From assembly GCA_028386065.3 (NCBI GenBank), contig JAKUCV010000419.1, positions 140,615 to 204,614 on the forward strand: a stretch of DNA of 64,000 nt. Direction: 5' to 3'. The position numbers and the translations under genes were made by a program. Shown piece after piece: positions 12,592 to 25,986 of this stretch. The stretch's first letter is position 1; each line of letters begins with the position of its first letter. Origin of the DNA: Turnera subulata. Lineage: Eukaryota; Streptophyta; Magnoliopsida; Malpighiales; Passifloraceae. Under the pieces are notes generated by a model. The model ran no database searches. It saw nothing but the letters and a program-made list of their open reading frames with translations, and was not told the origin of the DNA.

Positions 12592-13110
12592 TGTGACATC
12601 CCGGGGTCTATGAGGGCGGGAAGTGAACGCCGGTGTCGGGATGAGCATGGACAAGGAGCGGCTTCTGGCAGGCTTCTAGACGGAGGGGCACAGGAACGAA
12701 TCGAATCCACACCGGAATAGGAGAGATCCTGAGACTGTGTAGGGATGGGGCTATACAGTTGGGGCGATTTCGTACTTATATGGGTATACGACTGTATAAT
12801 TAAGAATAGCTCAAATGAAGTGATTTCGAGGTTGTACAGGAATGGGACTGTACAATTGAGAATAGCTTAAACGGTTTGATGGGTACTAATTATATCAACA
12901 AGGTGCACCTACCTTTTCGGTCCTCATTCCAGAAGAACTCCAAAGTTAAACGTGCTTGACTTGGAGCAATTCTAGGATGGGTGACCGGAGCAATTCTAGG
13001 ATGGGTGACCTCTTGGGAAGTTTTCCCCGAAAACATGCGAGTGAGGACAAAGCATGTTGGAAAGGTCCTGTGTTGGTCTGTAGTGACAGTCGACAAGCCG
13101 GGACGTTACA
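12592..13110 (+). repeat. Cassandra-type 3' LTR with internal duplication
   Basis: 519 bp. Differs from the first LTR mainly by a tandem duplication of 24 bases (12,963-12,986 and 12,987-13,010), which falls inside its 5S-like domain. Confidence 0.85.
12901..13028 (+). ncRNA. 5S-rRNA-like domain in the second Cassandra LTR, duplicated
   Basis: Box A-like AAGTTAAACGTGCTTG (12,943-12,958) is closer to true plant 5S than the copy in the first LTR. Box C GGGTGACCTCTTGGGAAGT is intact at 13,003-13,021. Between them a 24-bp unit covering the intermediate element and half of box C occurs twice, pushing box A and box C apart. Confidence 0.78.
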
Positions 13111-13117
13111 GGTAGAC

Positions 13118-15548
13118 TGTAACAGCCCAGGTAAAATTTATATTTTTATCAGGACTATAAAAGGCTTTGTACAGTAATTTACCTTATAAAATTAATCTTG
13201 GGTAAGTAATTTAAGGTAAATCAAGCATTGGATCCCGATATCGAGTGCTACCCCACGTTCGGGATTTTCTGCGGATCTTCCGGACCAAAGTTTGTATTTT
13301 TCGGTTCCAGAAATTTTCGAAAAAGTCGAGTTTAACCTCGAAGGAACAGACCAAAAATAAAGTAAGAGGGTATAATAGTTATTTGTTGGTCCAAACGATA
13401 CCCGCTCGATGATAATATTTGTCGCATCATCCACCATCTTTATCAGCTTACTCTAGTTGCACCATGCATGTGGTGCGTTTTAACGCAAACCAGTGTCATT
13501 TTCCTGCACCTTTAACTCAAACAAGTCGATACAAGCTTTGCTTTTCTTGCCCGTTCATGCACCAGTATAAACACTCACCTCTTCCTGCTAAAAACCCATA
13601 ACCAGTAAACACAAACCCAGTACTCACCTTACCCTGCAAACACAAACCTGTAACCAGTGCAACCAAAGAAGGAAAGAAAAGGAAAAAAAAATGAAAATAA
13701 CACACACGCAGGGCAAAACGCTAACGTTTTACAGCAACCCCTCACCCCCACTTTCTTTTCTTCTTCTTTCTCCTACCCGGCCACGCAAAACCCAAGACCA
13801 CCACCACAGTTCAACCACCACGACACCACCACCCGAGTCACATCACCACAGCCGGCCGCCGCCATTTTTTCCTTCCTCTCTCTCCTCTCCTCTCTGCCGT
13901 ATCCGCCTCGCACGCTGTCGCTGCAGGCCACACCGACGCTGCTACTAGGAGCCACCGTTTTCGCCGCCGCCAAGCGCCACCCGCAGCCGTTCACGTCATC
14001 TCCTCCTCGCGTCACCCTCGCCTTGCTCTGTCGTGCCGCCGCCTTCCCAGACGCAAGCCGCCGCTGCAACTCACCAAGGTGAGCTGCGGGTTGAAGACGA
14101 CTCGCTTCACCCGTGTTTGACCCGACCCGGAATAGATCTGGGTCTTGGGTGCTGGGTCAGGCCTTAGTTTGGGCCTGCGTGCTTGGGTTCCTGCCTTGGT
14201 TTGGGCCTCTGCACCTGGGGCCTCTAGTCTGGACTTGTTGGGCTGGGCTATTTGATGGTCTAGCCCAGTCCGAAAATAAAATTAAAAAAAGGAGAAGAGG
14301 AATATACACATGCAGGATTATATTTTGGAAAAAAATAAGTATGGAATATACATATTGGAGAAAAATGTGTATGTTATGGTAAATAATTTTTATGGAGAAA
14401 ATTTAGGAAAGGGTGTTATCAAAGTAAAAGTAAAAATAATAATAATAAACCAAGATAATAATCAAGTTAGACAAAGATATTGTGTAGGACTTATAGTATT
14501 AGATTATCATCATTAGCATATCATTGTTGTGCATCTTATGTGTATATATTTATTATTTATTATAGGAGCTGATAGCGAGCAGTACAACAAGGAACCGGAT
14601 TTGGAACCTGTTGAGGAGTTTCATAATTGATAATCGGCTAAGGTGAGGATGGATAACCTTTGATATGTTGTCTGTAATACTGTTGTGAAATCTCTGTTGC
14701 TTGAATTGTTTGATTGTACTGTTGAGTTGGTTATTGTTGAGCAACTCTGTTATTGTCGTTGTTGTTGAATTGATATGATGGACATCTTGAGGAATTGGAT
14801 AATTGGAAATTGAGTTGAAGACTTAAATGTCACGTGGAAAGTAGTGGTATGACTTGATGGGTTAATACTGTTTTGTGGTGTCCATGATCGGGTTACTTAG
14901 GCATGTCTATGCTTGGGATGTCAATCCCTGTTTAATATTTGGGATGTCTATCCTTGTTTGATTATTGGGATGTCTATCCCGGGTTCTCTTTTGTTCTGGC
15001 ACCCGGAACATGTTGATAACCTGGTACGACCCTAGCTTGTCTAGTGACGGGCCCGGATACTAAAATTTGAATAGTTAACTAGTCTTGTTTCAGTATATTC
15101 TTTTTTGCTTGTTTCTCTTTCCTACCTTGAAGTATTATAGTTGCTTCCATATTACTGTTTATCTATGATTGTACTTTATTGTACCGGTGAGCGTTTTGGA
15201 CTCACCCCTCGCCTACGTGGTTTCATCACGTAGGATGAGTTGCTCGTAGTACTGGTATAGTGTACGACCAGCTGCTGTATCTTCTTCACTTGACCCTAGA
15301 TCCATACCTCCGCTGCATGTGCATAGAGTCTTCCGCTGCTGTTTTCTCGTCACTCTGCTTCTGTTGATGCTTTATATTTTCTGCTGCTGCTGTTGTGTGT
15401 TGATGTTTGATGACTATAGTAAAGGTCCCCGTGCTCGAGTGACGGATGTTATCTCGATTTCTGTTGTATAATTACTGTCTGCTGTTGTAATAAAAGTAGT
15501 TCTGGCTTGTGTTTGCTATGTTTGGTAAAAACAAGTTGGGGCGTTTCA
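13118..15548 (+). repeat. 3' LTR of the Tekay element
   Basis: 2,431 bp, from TGTAACAGCCC to GGGCGTTTCA. The middle (about 13,750-14,080) is C-rich with chance open frames (proline- and serine-rich), which I do not read as a gene. No coding domain is recognised. Confidence 0.85.
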
Positions 15549-15591
15549 CTAAGCCTTTGACTTGTCAAACTAAATAATCACACGTGCACAT

Positions 15592-16210
15592 ACGGACTAA
15601 TGCCTTTTTTGGTACCTGTGTTGCTCTTGATTATCACAATTCATACCGATGTTTCAATTTGATCATATTTCGTCCCTCAATTAAACCCGATTTGCCTAAT
15701 TTGGTTATATTGACCGTTTTACCCCTGATATCAATGACGTGTCAGTTTTTTCACACGGTTCTTCACCTAACTGACCCGAAACCCGGTGGACACCCAAAGC
15801 CTAATCGAAATCCGACCCGAACTGGGCATTCTTTATTATTTTCCTTTTTATTTTATTTTATTATTTTTTTTTCCAAAATTGTATTTTAAAAATAGATATT
15901 TCTTTTTGCTCTAGTAATCTGCATTCTATTTTAAATTTTAAAAATAGATATTTGGGTTATCAGGTGGGAAGGTGTTTGGGTCGGTTTTCGGACAACAGGG
16001 TTAACCGGCTCAGATAGGCCAGTGGGACCTACTTTGATGACATGTCGGTGAAAAAACTAACACGTCATTGATTTTAGGGGTAAAACTGTCAGAAAAACCA
16101 AAATAGGCAAATCTGGTTCAATTTAGGGAAGAAATATGACCAAATTAAAATTCTAGTATGAATAGTGATAATCATAAGCAACAAAGGTACCAAAAAAGGC
16201 ATTAGTCCGT
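15592..16210. mobile_element. Foldback / long-TIR non-autonomous DNA transposon
   Basis: The first about 180 bases, beginning ACGGACTAATGCC, return as an imperfect reverse complement at the right end (finishing GGCATTAGTCCGT at 16,210). The hexamer GCACAT directly flanks both ends (15,586-15,591 and 16,211-16,216) as an apparent TSD. The 240-base centre is AT-rich and non-coding. Long TIRs suggest a Mutator-like foldback MITE, but a 6-bp duplication is unusual, so the superfamily is open. Confidence 0.78.
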
Positions 16211-16216
16211 GCACAT

Positions 16217-17463
16217 ATACGCAAGAGAATAAAGCAATATATGAAAGACAACATATGAGAGAAAACTCGTTATTATTATTAAGAAAATTCTTAATACCAA
16301 TGCACGCCCAACAATTCCCCCATGCATCCTTTTTATATAGGTACTGCAAGGCTCTCTCTTACTTACCGAACAAGAATTTCTATCATGACTAGGTTTCTCT
16401 ACATGTAAATTCCTATTGGATCTTTGAGTGGTCAGCTTAAGCGTAATAAGAATAGTCTATCCAGCACGTGAACTATCAAGCCTAATTAAAAACCTTGTGC
16501 GCCTTGGGCTTCTTGGATCGTGACAGATTGGGCATAATTTTTCGGTGTGAGTTTCACTAAAGCCTATTTGAAAACCTACCTGGAATAGCTCACAAATCTC
16601 TATGTTGCTCAAAATAACACTTTGCTAGCTAATAGAAAAACCAAATGTGCTTAACTCATTAAATCTCCAGCGCAAATGCAAAGAAACTTACAAAGACTTA
16701 AATGACGAGAAACGCCAAAGCGCATGAAGTGAAGGCGAAGAAAGTAAAGGCATGACTTGTCAATTTTTGTAGTAAGTATTTGGACAACTTAAAAGATGCT
16801 GGAAATGTACAAGTAAACCCCGTGTATGTTAGGATTGCTGGAAAACTTAATTGGACTTATTGTAATGATTCCTTGGGTATGATGAACATTCAAGGATCCA
16901 ATCAATTAGACAGAAAATCGGAGCAATCTATGGGATGCCCCGCCAATTGCATATCCTTTGCGAGACTTCCCAAGAGAAAAGGGAACAAGCCATTACTTGT
17001 CTCACGCGAAAGGAGTGGACCAGAGAGTACTATGCACATGAAAAATAGAGCCAAATGCCCAGTTTACTAAAGTGTCACAGATACTAAAATATCTCTAGAA
17101 AAGAGAGCAATACTTCAATATGTAGAGTTCTTTAGCTTAGGATATGTACATATTTACATGCTAATCAATCATGTGACTCTCATGTTTACTGACAATTGCA
17201 TTGTGGAGTGAACTTGTTAAGCTGCGTGAGAAGCTCGCAAATCCACTATGATTATTATTCATTAACTAACTTTCATGAGACCATAGTTATGGCTTACCGG
17301 TTACGGCTTACGTTTCCTCCCCATTGTAAGTAAAACCTTTCCTCCTGTTCTATTGCGGATTAATAGGATATCAATTTCAATAGCACATAAAGTTTATCTG
17401 GTAATGCAAGATACATACTGAAAGTATTTTTGTGCAAAGGAAAAAAAAACTGACGAAGTATTA
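16217..17463. other. Intergenic, no supported gene
   Basis: AT-rich sequence without conserved coding features. An open stretch at 16,780-17,070 (96 codons) has no recognisable motif and I do not call it. Confidence 0.6.
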
Positions 17464-19181
<1,718 letters not shown>

Positions 19182-19549
19182 GTTTAGACATTAGAGACTA
19201 GTACGAGCAATTATTATTATGCCAATGACAGGCCCTTTGATAAGAGAAAGCGACACAGATAAATAATGATAAGTTTAGTTATATTATTATTATTGTAATA
19301 AAACTTATTTCTTCAAACAAATTTCAAAACCCAAGTAAATTAATATGATTAGCTTTTTACAGTAGTAAATATGATTTTTTTGAGCATGTAAATTATATTA
19401 TATAACGGGGAGGGCCGGATGAAGTGGAATAACAAATTGGCCTAAAATTTTTTTTGAATTTGACAAAATTATCCTTATTTTGCTTAATTATTATTTGTTT
19501 TGGTTGTCTAATTATTTTTTTTTTATCTACTTAACAAATTGTGTATTAC
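19182..19549. other. Upstream region of the deaminase gene
   Basis: AT-rich, no gene. Must hold the minus-strand promoter of the deaminase gene, but I cannot point to a convincing TATA box. Confidence 0.5.
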
Positions 19550-20180
19550 ATGATTGAGATTATAGTTATTAGATCCAACCCGGACACAGACCCTAAAAAG
19601 GTCGCGGGCCGTAGTTCAGTGGTCCAACTGGGTTCGAACCAGAAGTTCAATGTAATTAATCTAGAATAATAATTATTAAATAATTAATTATTTTAATCTA
19701 TATATATTAATATTTACTTATATTTTGATAATAAAAATAAAATTAAATTCTCATGTTTATTAAATAATACAATTTTATGTAAAAATAGAAAAGCAATAAT
19801 TTTTTTTGTTTTTTGTGATTTAGAACTGACCCGACTGGGTCATCGTTTCAATCGGGTCGCCACAAAACCGGCTGGGTCAACGAGTTTTAGACGGTTCAAT
19901 TGTAGATCTGGTTCAACACATTTAAAAACCCAGAATATGTTGCGGGTCACGGTTCAACTAGTCAAACTGACCGGGCCGGGATTGATAACTATGATTGAGA
20001 TTGCCACGTTATGGAAACTCAACAAAAGCAAACACATCTGCTGAATGCCACACGCTATGGTGTAATCTGTCTAGAAACATCATTTTTTATCTACTAACAG
20101 ATTGTGCATTACAAGATAATGATAGACTGCCACGTTACGGAGACTCAACAAAAGCAAACACATCTGTTGAATGCATTTTT
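19515..20180 (+). repeat. Imperfect tandem duplication, one copy split by the MITE
   Basis: The sequence TTTATCTACTTAACAAATTG up to the MITE and its continuation (GCCACGTTATGGAAACTC, CAACAAAAGCAAACACATCT) reappear at about 20,080-20,174 with a few substitutions. Unit length is about 125 bp once the 429-bp insertion is removed. Confidence 0.65.
19562..19990. mobile_element. MITE-like insertion with TAGTTAT inverted ends
   Basis: Left end ATAGTTATTAGATCCAACC and right end CCGGGATTGATAACTA are inverted relatives. The direct repeat ATGATTGAGATT lies at both borders (19,550-19,561 and 19,991-20,002). Exact TSD length is unclear because end and target bases overlap. Non-coding. Confidence 0.6.
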
Positions 20181-21244
20181 CAATCACTTACCTTGATTTT
20201 CAATTATGTTATATTAATCAATAAAAAAGATGATATCAGTTTGTATTGTATGAAGCATAGAGGAAATGAGACTTCAAGATTTGTACCGTCACTCCAAGTT
20301 TGGAGTTGATGAAAGTGTTTAATGATGCTTCCCTTAATCAAGATCATTGTCCTTAAAAAGATGAGAGTATCTCTCACTAATTTTATTCTTAATCTATAAT
20401 GTATATCAAAGACATCTACAAATTTTGTTTTCTCTAAAAATTTATATTTTCTTAACAATATCTACATTACAAAATAATGTATTACTTTTGTACTCACAGT
20501 ATTGTATGGGACAACACATGTTTCAATATCCAACAGAGAGCTAGGGGTTCCGATATTGACAAAATCCAAAGTCAGCATGAGTCGACAAATAGTAGAGAGA
20601 CATTCAAATTGGACAATCCAAACCATGTCCAAAGGAACCACAATGGATTATGTGCTAAAGCAAGACTTGAAGAGCATTTAAGCAAAATGATAAGCTCCAA
20701 GAAGCTATCAAGCACCTGGAAGAGATACTTAATTCTATAAGGTACCAAGCAAGAGCCACAGACTTCCAAATCCACTAATAAAGGTCAAAGGCACCTAAAT
20801 TGTAAGAGCTCCTAGTAAAGAACAGAAGGTTCGGGAGTTACAAGCATGGTTCCCAGAGGTTAAGAAGCACCTAGTGCTGAACAAGCTGTGGAGGTACTCA
20901 TATCCATGGGGAACAAAATAATGGCCACGAGCCATAAATCATGAAGGACCGGGTGGAGGCCCTAGTATCCAAACCACACTAAGGTACAAAAGGTAGAGCC
21001 TATTGTGCAACATAAGGAGCTGGAGTTGGGTACTACAAAGTCATCGTAATGACTATTCTTTAAGGTACTCTAAAAGTAGAAATTCCTCAAGAAACATCTC
21101 AGAAAGTGGGTTAGCTTGTCCACGATGTCGGAGGAGCTAAAAAGAAAGATAGGTTTAAACCCTCCCTCTTAAGGATAGGTCCAAACACTCCATGCTCAAG
21201 AGTTTTGGGGGTTAGGACCAGGACATCCCACTATAACAAAAACG

Positions 21245-22340
21245 TGTTAGTGTAATATGCCCAAAAGCCAATCATGGATGATTATTTGTAGTCATGTATA
21301 CGCATTAAGGTTATTCCAATAAGTATCGTTTATGAGATAAACGCTTGCACATACTTATAACCCTAGAATATTTCATATTCTTAAATTGTCCCTAGTCGAT
21401 TATTATTATGGAAGGGTTGTAATAATAAATTAAGACTAGTGTATGTTGAGAATTGCATATGTGATATGAATTCTACATACGGGTACAAGTTAGAGAACTT
21501 GTGGACTGGACCGACCCACATAAGAACGCTACATGGAATGTTATATGTTTTGTCGATAGCGGTTCTTATAATGTATTGTCCTTAGACCTGTGATCATCAA
21601 GGTTCCCAACATGTGAGTCATATGCTTTGATATTATTCCTGGTCATCCGTAACTGGATAGACGTAAGGGTAATCATTGGGTATATGATGAGTGTGTAGTG
21701 GGTTTTGTATGATCCAGAGGGGATTCGTCCAACCCATAATTGTCAGAATAATTTAACCAAACTAGTGCTGTGATGAGTTGTGTGATAATGGATTAGTGGA
21801 GACATGTTTTGTGTGGAGACACAATCATATTGTCTAATGGTCCACCTTGTTGGCCATTAGCTCCCCTCCATTATGCATTTGTGTGGAGAGTAATCAGATT
21901 ACTCTTGAGCCTCTTCCTCACTTGTCTTAGAGAGTTTTTAGAGTCTTGAGAGTGTCTTGAGAGGTCTGAAAATTGAGAGGAAAAACACATACCATCCACT
22001 TCATTCTTTGAGAAAGAAAGAAGAAACTAAACATCACACAGCTCCCGTTTTCTGTTGCTAGCACACCAGTTCGGGAGAGCTCGGGTTGAAGATCGTGAGA
22101 CGTTATTCTACCGGTTACAGTGGTTCGTGTGGATATCGTAGAGGGGCGAGGCTTACGTCTGGCTCTTGCTGATTCGGTTCTACAGTTGGGTGAAAGACCT
22201 CAACCGTTACAGGTATGAAAAATTGTTATTCGGTTTAGCTCCCTTCACTTGGATCCTCCATGTGTATCCGGTATTTCCGCTGCGCATACAAGTTGTATTT
22301 TGTGCTTTTGATTGTCAATTGCATGAACCGGATACTTACA
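21245..22340 (+). mobile_element. Solo LTR with TSD AAACG
   Basis: Starts TGTTAGTGTAATATGCCC and ends GGATACTTACA; flanked by AAACG (21,240-21,244 and 22,341-22,345). No second LTR or internal domain. Presumably formed by LTR-LTR recombination of a copia-type element; the lineage is uncertain. It is nested in the older repeat field. Confidence 0.75.
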
Positions 22341-25300
22341 AAACGAAGGTTGGCCGAAAGCTACAGAGCTCGCTTCAAGCAATGCAGAGCCCAAAATAAC
22401 TCATTCAAAGAAGTTACATATGCAGAATGACCACAAGAAATCAAATGCTTAAGCACGAAATGCCCCATCAGACAGTAGGACAGGTGCCCAACATAACTGT
22501 CACGACTAGGGAAGAAAAAACATCACGTGCATTGCAAGGCCCAGAATTCGGCTTAATGCTTATTTTTTCGGATGCATGAAGGAGTGAATCAGACCTTTGG
22601 GAGGTTTTCACACAAAAACCCTCAAGGCCTACTCATTAAGAGAATGGGAGATCACTTGCAGCAAGACCTGCAGAAGCCACTTGATGGCAGGACCTCTGTT
22701 GAGCAGCAAATAGTCAGGACTTCCTCATAGCAGAGACAAAGAGGTCCTTATAACGAGGACCTTCTTTGCAGTACCCAAGAGGTATACAAAATCCATTCCA
22801 CAAGGAAGGCAAATCAAATGCCATAGAATGACTCACAAGATGAGCAGGAGAGCTAAGTGCCATTTTGACGAGGAGTACTCGTCCAAAACGACGATTAAAG
22901 AGCAGGTCCTGGCTGGCTTTTTCATATAAGGAATGCCTACCTTGGATAGTTGAAAAAGATGAATAGGTATTGCAGTTGGATGGTTCCTATACCAAATAAG
23001 ATTACAAGCATCATAGCCATGAAGCTGTGGAGAGACATGCCTGAATCCTCAATGAAGTTGGCATGAGTAACCTCAAGCAATCAAGCCAAAAATAAGGCTC
23101 TGCCCTTACCAAAATGGGGATGTCCAATTTACAATTGGCAGAAGTCATGAGGAAAATTATCGAGCCTCTATTTATTATAAGAGGACATTGCTCCCCCTCC
23201 TTATAAAAAGTCCTTGAGATCCAAAGTATTTCAGGAAAAATAGAAATCTACAATAAAAGGCGATAGTGAGGTACTGCAACAAAAAATTTAGACCTTGATT
23301 CATAAAAAAAAATCTGGTCTTTTTGAGGATAGAGGCAGCGAGCCCAAAATAGGAGCTAAAGTTGGAAAGGACTATATCAGGCTGAAGAGCAAAAGTACCA
23401 AGGTTCTTATTTCAAAATCCTCAACCCAAGTGCTTACTCTCAAATCAAAGAGGTTCTCCCCATAATAAGCTGAGACAATCCAACATGGCTTTGAAAAAGA
23501 GCTACGAGTAGCCATGAAGATGTCTAGAATACAGATTTCTCAAATAAAAGAGCCATAAGGACCTCTCAAAGAAGGATCCTAGAGGTCTCTGGAATGAAGA
23601 ACCTTATGGTCCTCTCAAATAGAAGTTCCTTGGGACTTTCCCAAAAAGGAGACCTCAGAAGCAATGCTTCCATAATAAGTCTCATGGAGACCTCTCTAAA
23701 GAGGAACCTCTATAATGAGGACCTTCCTTGAAAATTCCCAAATAAGGGATACCTTATCTTAAATGAAAGTTCTTTGGGACCTTCCCAGACAAGAGACCTC
23801 AGAAGCAATGCTTCCATAATGAGTCCATGAGGATCTTCCTTAAGAATTCCTAAGTGAGGAATTCCAGGACTAATATTTCATAATGAGTCAGTGAAGACCA
23901 CTCCAAAGAAGGACCTCTACAATGAGGACATATAATGACATTGCATGCAAAGCAATGGAAGAGAAGGTCTACGTGGTATTTTCCACAAGAAGAAAATGCT
24001 TTCTCGCAAGCAAGAGGGACTGTCAAAAGGAAGAAGAAGCAGAAAACAAAACTCAAGAATTGAAGGATTACTCCACCAAGCATGAAACCAGAAGAACCTA
24101 AAAGGTCTCTCTGCCCCAAAAAAGTTGAAACCAACACATGTTCTCTTCTTATATTCCTTCAAATGATTCTTTCTATTTCTTCCTGCAAATAAGGACTTTC
24201 CAAAACTTTGTTGTTACTATTGGCTAAAGGAGTTCTATAGCTCTATTGCCAAACTTTTATCAAAGCCTTCTCTCTGAGAACCTAATGATAGAAGGCTCAG
24301 AAGGTTGAGGTCCTCCAAACTAAGTGCCTTTTATAGAGGACCTGCAAAGGAAAGACCTCAATAGAAGGTCAAAAGCTATCTTTGCAAGGTATAAGAGCTG
24401 GCAATAGTAACCTGCTAAAGAATGCCAGCCAGACATCCAAAGTCGGGACTTAAATCACCACTCATAAGTTGGAGACACGCATGCACTTCCCAAAGCCGCG
24501 ACCTAACCCGCGCATTCACGCTCACAAGAGCAATACAGAGACGTGACTTAAACACATGCACTACGAAGTTGCAGCCTTGCCTATGGAATGCATAGCAGTG
24601 AACACAACTAATCTCCGATAATATAGAGCTTACAATGTCCATCAAGAGCCTTGGAGAAGGAGACCTCCCCAAAGAAAAGGTCCCCAAAGGAGATCCACAA
24701 AGGTCTTGAAAGCCAATGATTCCTAAATCACTAAAGACCTTGAGTCAACACAGGCACCAAAAGGGCTCCAGGCTATGTTCCTTAAAAACCTCTAAAAAGA
24801 AGGTCCATGATCTAAATGAGGCTTCTTTTTGGAAACATGTCCCCAAGAAACAGTCCCTAGAGACCTCTGAAATAAGGATTCTTGAGTCTTGACCCTGAAA
24901 ATCAAAAGTCCTGAGATCCCCAAAAAAACTTTGAAGAAGAGAGATCCCAAAATCTCTGAAGATTTTGAAAATCAAAGGTCCTAAAATTGAGATCGAGGAG
25001 ACCATGAAAATCAAAGGTCCCGAGATCCTCAAAGACCTTGAAAATGAAAGATCTTGAAATCTCTGAAGACCTTGAAAATCAAAGGTCTCAAAGCACAAAG
25101 GCAACAGTCCTCAAGGACCTAAAAATTTAAGATCCCCGACCTTAGAAATCAGAGGTCTCGAGATCCAAAAAGACCTCAGGTCCCAAAAAAAGCTCCTGAG
25201 CCACAGTCCTCAGTGACCTTAAAAATTAAGATCTCTAACCTTAAATTAGAGGTCTCGAGATCCACAAAGACCTTAAATCAGACCCGGAAAAAATCTAAAG

Positions 25301-25685
25301 GCCTTGAAAATTAAAGGTCTCGAAAGGTGGTGTTCAAACAAACCCTAAAAAGCGGAGATTTCTAAAGTTTTTAAAGACCCGAAAGCAAAGATCCCAGCTA
25401 AAAGGGACCACTCTATACAAAGATCCTTAAAGACCTTGAAAATCATAGGTCACAAAAGTCTCATTCAGATAGCCTTGGAAAATCAAAAGCCTCAAAAGGC
25501 CCATGAAACAAGGTCCCTTAAGATGTTGTAAATAGAGGTCCCTGAAGAGAAAGGTCCCAAGCAACAAACCAAGGACCTTCACTTAATAGGAACATCCCAC
25601 ATTCAAAAAAGATGACTACAGGCCATGCAGCCTATATTGGTCGCAAAGTAAGACGATGAAAGCCCATACAGTTGTTTTCAGTCGC

Positions 25686-25858
25686 AAGAAAAAGGACGAT
25701 CTAAGAGGTCGTATAGAAAAAGGACGATCAAAGAGATGGCATAGAAAAAGGACGATCTAAGAGATCGTACAAAAAAAGGACGATCTAAGAGGTCGCAAAG
25801 AAAAAGGACGATCTAAAAAGATCGCATAGTAAAAAACGATGTAAAGAAAAGATCGCGT
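25686..25858 (+). repeat. Minisatellite of about 28 bp units
   Basis: Five to six units on the pattern GAAAAAGGACGATCTAAGAG followed by RTCGYAYA. GACGATC and GATCG/GGTCG within each unit make it partly self-complementary. Lies inside the presumed Tat-like 3' region. Confidence 0.8.
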
Positions 25859-25965
25859 CTTGAAAGACGACTGAGGCATGATAGCCCAAGTAAGTCGCGC
25901 ATTCAATGAAAGAGGACTAAAGGCAATATCTAGCCCGAGTAAGTCGCATACTCAGAAAAGAAAAA

Positions 25966-25986
25966 AGAGAGAGAGAGAGAGAGAGA
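25966..25986 (+). repeat. (GA)n microsatellite
   Basis: About ten GA dinucleotides in the same repeat field. Confidence 0.9.

Larger units (their letters stand above)
12023..13110 (+). mobile_element. Cassandra-type TRIM with 5S-rRNA-like LTRs
   Basis: Two long direct repeats (12,023-12,516 and 12,592-13,110), each starting TGTGACATCC and ending TTACA, enclose only 75 bases: a primer binding site and no coding capacity. The whole is flanked by the duplication GGTAG (12,018-12,022 and 13,111-13,115). Both repeats contain a stretch that I match to plant 5S rRNA, including box A and box C. LTRs carrying a 5S domain plus a PBS-only interior are the hallmark of Cassandra, a terminal-repeat retrotransposon in miniature. 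The LTRs here (494 and 519 bp) are longer than I expect for Cassandra, so a divergent subfamily is possible. Confidence 0.85.
1..15548 (+). mobile_element. Tekay-type Ty3/gypsy chromovirus, degraded, host of two nested elements
   Basis: The window opens 19 bases before the end of the 5' LTR (ending GGGCGTTTCA), followed by a primer binding site, gag, protease, RT, RNase H, integrase and chromodomain, a polypurine tract near 12,011-12,020 and a 3' LTR at 13,118-15,548 ending in the same GGGCGTTTCA. The chromodomain after integrase and the domain order put it with Tekay/Del chromoviruses (family knowledge). It is interrupted by a CRM-like element (2,698-9,917) and a Cassandra-type element (12,023-13,110). 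Many stops and frame breaks make it non-autonomous. Its own TSD cannot be read because the left LTR lies outside the window. Confidence 0.9.

Noticed and set aside
13657..14082. Pro/Ser-rich 141-codon frame in the Tekay 3' LTR
   Set aside because: Composition follows the C-rich DNA, no domain, and overlapping frames on both strands are equally open.
19604..19640. tRNA- or SINE-like boxes (TAGTTCAGTGGT and GGGTTCGAACC)
   Set aside because: The two boxes are only about six bases apart, far too close for Pol III A and B boxes, no acceptor stem can be formed, and the region lies inside a MITE-like insertion.
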